From: an uncultured Alphaproteobacteria bacterium
GTDB lineage: Bacteria; Pseudomonadota; Alphaproteobacteria; GCA-2731375
Direction of reading: 5' to 3'
Assembly: GCA_951812805.1 (NCBI GenBank)
Contig: CATOSZ010000001.1
Coordinates: 372,001 to 436,000, forward strand
Length of the DNA stretch: 64,000 nt
Each line of letters starts with the position of its first letter. The first letter of the stretch is position 1. Below, one piece after another: positions 62,636 through 64,000 of the stretch. Below the pieces are notes generated by a model. That model was not told the DNA's origin, did not search any database, and saw only the letters and a program-made list of their open reading frames with translations. A program made the translations under genes and the position numbers.

Positions 62636-64000
62636 ATGACGGTGGTCGAGGACGCAAGGGACGAGGCCCCGCCCTGGGTCGGGCGGCCGGTGCCGCGCAA
62701 GGAAGACGCGGCGCTGCTGACCGGCCGGGCGCGCTTCATCGACGATCTGGCGCCACTCCCCGGGCTCGCCCACGCGGCGATCCTGCGCTCTCCCTATCCG
62801 CATGCCGAGATCCGTGCCATCGACGCTGCACGAGCGCTGGCCCTGCCGGGGGTGCTGGGCGTCGTCACCGGGGCCCAAATCGCGGAGATGACGGAAACCG
62901 TGCCGAGCGTGGTGCGCACGGCGCCGCCCTACCGGCCGATCGCCGTCGACAAGGCACGCTATGTCGGCGAGCCGGTCGCCGTCGTCGTCGCCGAGGACCG
63001 CTATCTGGCGGAGGACGCCTTGGACCTGATCGAGGTCGACTATGCGCCGCTTGCCGCCGTCACCGACGTCATGGCGGCGCTGGACCCGGCGGCGCCGGTG
63101 CTGCACGAAGCCCTGGACGGCAACCTCGCGCAACGCCGCGACTTCACCTATGGCGATCCCGATGCGGCCTTCGCCCGGGCCGATCGCACCTTCCGCCTGG
63201 ACTATACCTTCCCACGCTCCAGCGCGACGCCAATGGAGACCTTCGGCCTCGTCGCCCACTTCGAGGAGGCGCCGGCCCGTTACACGGTCTGGTCGAACTT
63301 CCAGGGGCCCTTCGTGCTGCACCCGTTGATGGCCCGCGCGCTGCGGGTGCCGGGGAACCGGTTGCGTTTGATCACCCCGCCGGCGAGCGGCGGCAGCTTC
63401 GGCATCAAGCAGGCGGTGTTCGCCTACATCGTCCTGCTGGGCGCGGTCAGCCGCAAGCTCGGCCAGCCGGTGAAGTGGATCGAGGATCGCCTGGAACATC
63501 TGATAGGGTCGTCGGCCGCCGGCGCCCGGGCCGGCACGGTCGAAGCGGCTTTCACCGAGGAAGGCCGGCTGCTGGGCCTGCGCTACGACAACGTCGCCAA
63601 CATGGGCGCCTGGATGCGAGCGCCGGAACCGGCCTCGGTCTACCGCATGCATGCGACGGCGGGGGGCGGCTACGACGTTCGCGACATCGCCATTTCGAAC
63701 CGGCTGGTCCTGACCAACACGGTGCCGATCGGCCTCAACCGCGGCTATGGCGGCCCGCAGTTCTACTTCGCGCTGGAACGCATCATGGAGATCGCCGCCC
63801 GCGGCCTCGGCCTCGATCCGGGCGAGTTGCGGCGCCGTAACTTCGTCGCCCCGGACGCCTTCCCCTATGAATGTGCCGGCGGCTCGAAGCTCGACGCCGG
63901 CGACTATCACGCCGTCCTCGACGAGGCGAAGCGACTGATCGATTACGACGCGCTTTGCGCCCGCCGCGAAGCGGCCCGGGCCGAGGGGCGGCGTTTCGGC
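62636..64000 (+). CDS. Xanthine dehydrogenase-family molybdenum hydroxylase large subunit (partial)
   Basis: The frame is open to the window edge (455 codons). The N-terminus has WVGRPVPRKEDAALLTGRARFIDDL, split here between the conserved GRPVPR-ED and LTG-A-FIDD pieces, followed by IDAARALALPGVLGVVTG. The molybdopterin-binding domain begins with TPMETFGLVAHF, PASGGSFGIKQAV and NRGYGGPQFYFALERIME. It resembles CoxL/carbon monoxide dehydrogenase and aldehyde-oxidase large subunits; the substrate-deciding active-site loop is mostly present only in part. The rest lies beyond position 64000. Confidence 0.88.
   Translation, partial: MTVVEDARDEAPPWVGRPVPRKEDAALLTGRARFIDDLAPLPGLAHAAILRSPYPHAEIRAIDAARALALPGVLGVVTGAQIAEMTETVPSVVRTAPPYRPIAVDKARYVGEPVAVVVAEDRYLAEDALDLIEVDYAPLAAVTDVMAALDPAAPVLHEALDGNLAQRRDFTYGDPDAAFARADRTFRLDYTFPRSSATPMETFGLVAHFEEAPARYTVWSNFQGPFVLHPLMARALRVPGNRLRLITPPASGGSFGIKQAVFAYIVLLGAVSRKLGQPVKWIEDRLEHLIGSSAAGARAGTVEAAFTEEGRLLGLRYDNVANMGAWMRAPEPASVYRMHATAGGGYDVRDIAISNRLVLTNTVPIGLNRGYGGPQFYFALERIMEIAARGLGLDPGELRRRNFVAPDAFPYECAGGSKLDAGDYHAVLDEAKRLIDYDALCARREAARAEGRRFG

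Overview
The window is high-GC, densely packed DNA. The block at about 6.8-12 kb runs cytochrome bc1 chaperone, DUF177, rpmF, plsX, fabH, ihfA, MerR regulator and tRNA-Pro, with bamE diverging from it, which is a typical alphaproteobacterial arrangement. Together with cox15-type heme A synthase, CcmA/CcmB and many solute transporters and amidohydrolases, this points to an alphaproteobacterium, probably Rhodospirillales-like. The taxonomic call is inferred from gene order and protein families, not from a marker tree. No gene-free stretch exceeds about 240 bases.

Layout. 0-6.7 kb: end of an MFS-like transporter, a D-aminoacylase-type amidohydrolase, a methyltransferase, a CREST/ceramidase-type membrane hydrolase, an arylformamidase-like hydrolase, a MaoC/FAS1-type hydratase and heme A synthase. 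6.7-12 kb: the housekeeping fatty-acid/ribosomal/IHF operon, tRNA-Pro(GGG) with a clear terminator, and bamE. 12-17.4 kb: a large beta-propeller protein with flagellin-like segments, a fused nucleotidyltransferase/PfkB kinase and a sugar epimerase. 17.4-28.3 kb: a seven-gene minus-strand operon for a trans-envelope electron-transfer chain (below). 28.4-36.4 kb: a GMC oxidoreductase, a Crp/Fnr regulator, a methyltransferase, a CocE hydrolase, and a FAD oxidoreductase gene split by a fresh ISAs1-family insertion. 36.4-49.6 kb: mixed catabolic, transport and cytochrome-maturation genes. 49.6-55 kb: a Dpp/Opp-type peptide ABC transporter. 55-64 kb: a frameshifted CoA-transferase gene, a haloalkane dehalogenase operon, a ureidoglycolate-lyase-like protein, an MhpD-type hydratase and the start of a molybdenum hydroxylase large subunit.

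The most unusual part is the electron-transfer operon. In transcription order it encodes a pentaheme cytochrome with a six-fold acidic 13-residue repeat, an outer-membrane beta-barrel protein, an FAD/NAD(P)H-[2Fe-2S] reductase with a membrane anchor, a tetraheme cytochrome, a protein fusing two cyclic-nucleotide-binding domains to a four-cluster ferredoxin, a diheme b-type membrane protein, and an anchored decaheme cytochrome whose cytoplasmic end carries two tandem 4-Cys modules. That gives 19 CxxCH heme sites, and no recognised terminal reductase. Genes overlap or nearly touch, so they are probably made together. A TGAT-N4-ATCA palindrome lies upstream, and a cNMP-type Crp/Fnr regulator is encoded nearby. 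The inferred role is a cyclic-nucleotide-controlled conduit between cytoplasmic reductant and the cell exterior. The direction of flow and the substrate are unknown.

Three genes look damaged or altered: the FAD oxidoreductase at 33.9-36.4 kb (IS insertion with a perfect 10-bp target duplication), the CaiB-family CoA-transferase at 55.2-56.4 kb (one missing base), and the beta-barrel gene, whose expected start codon reads ATA.
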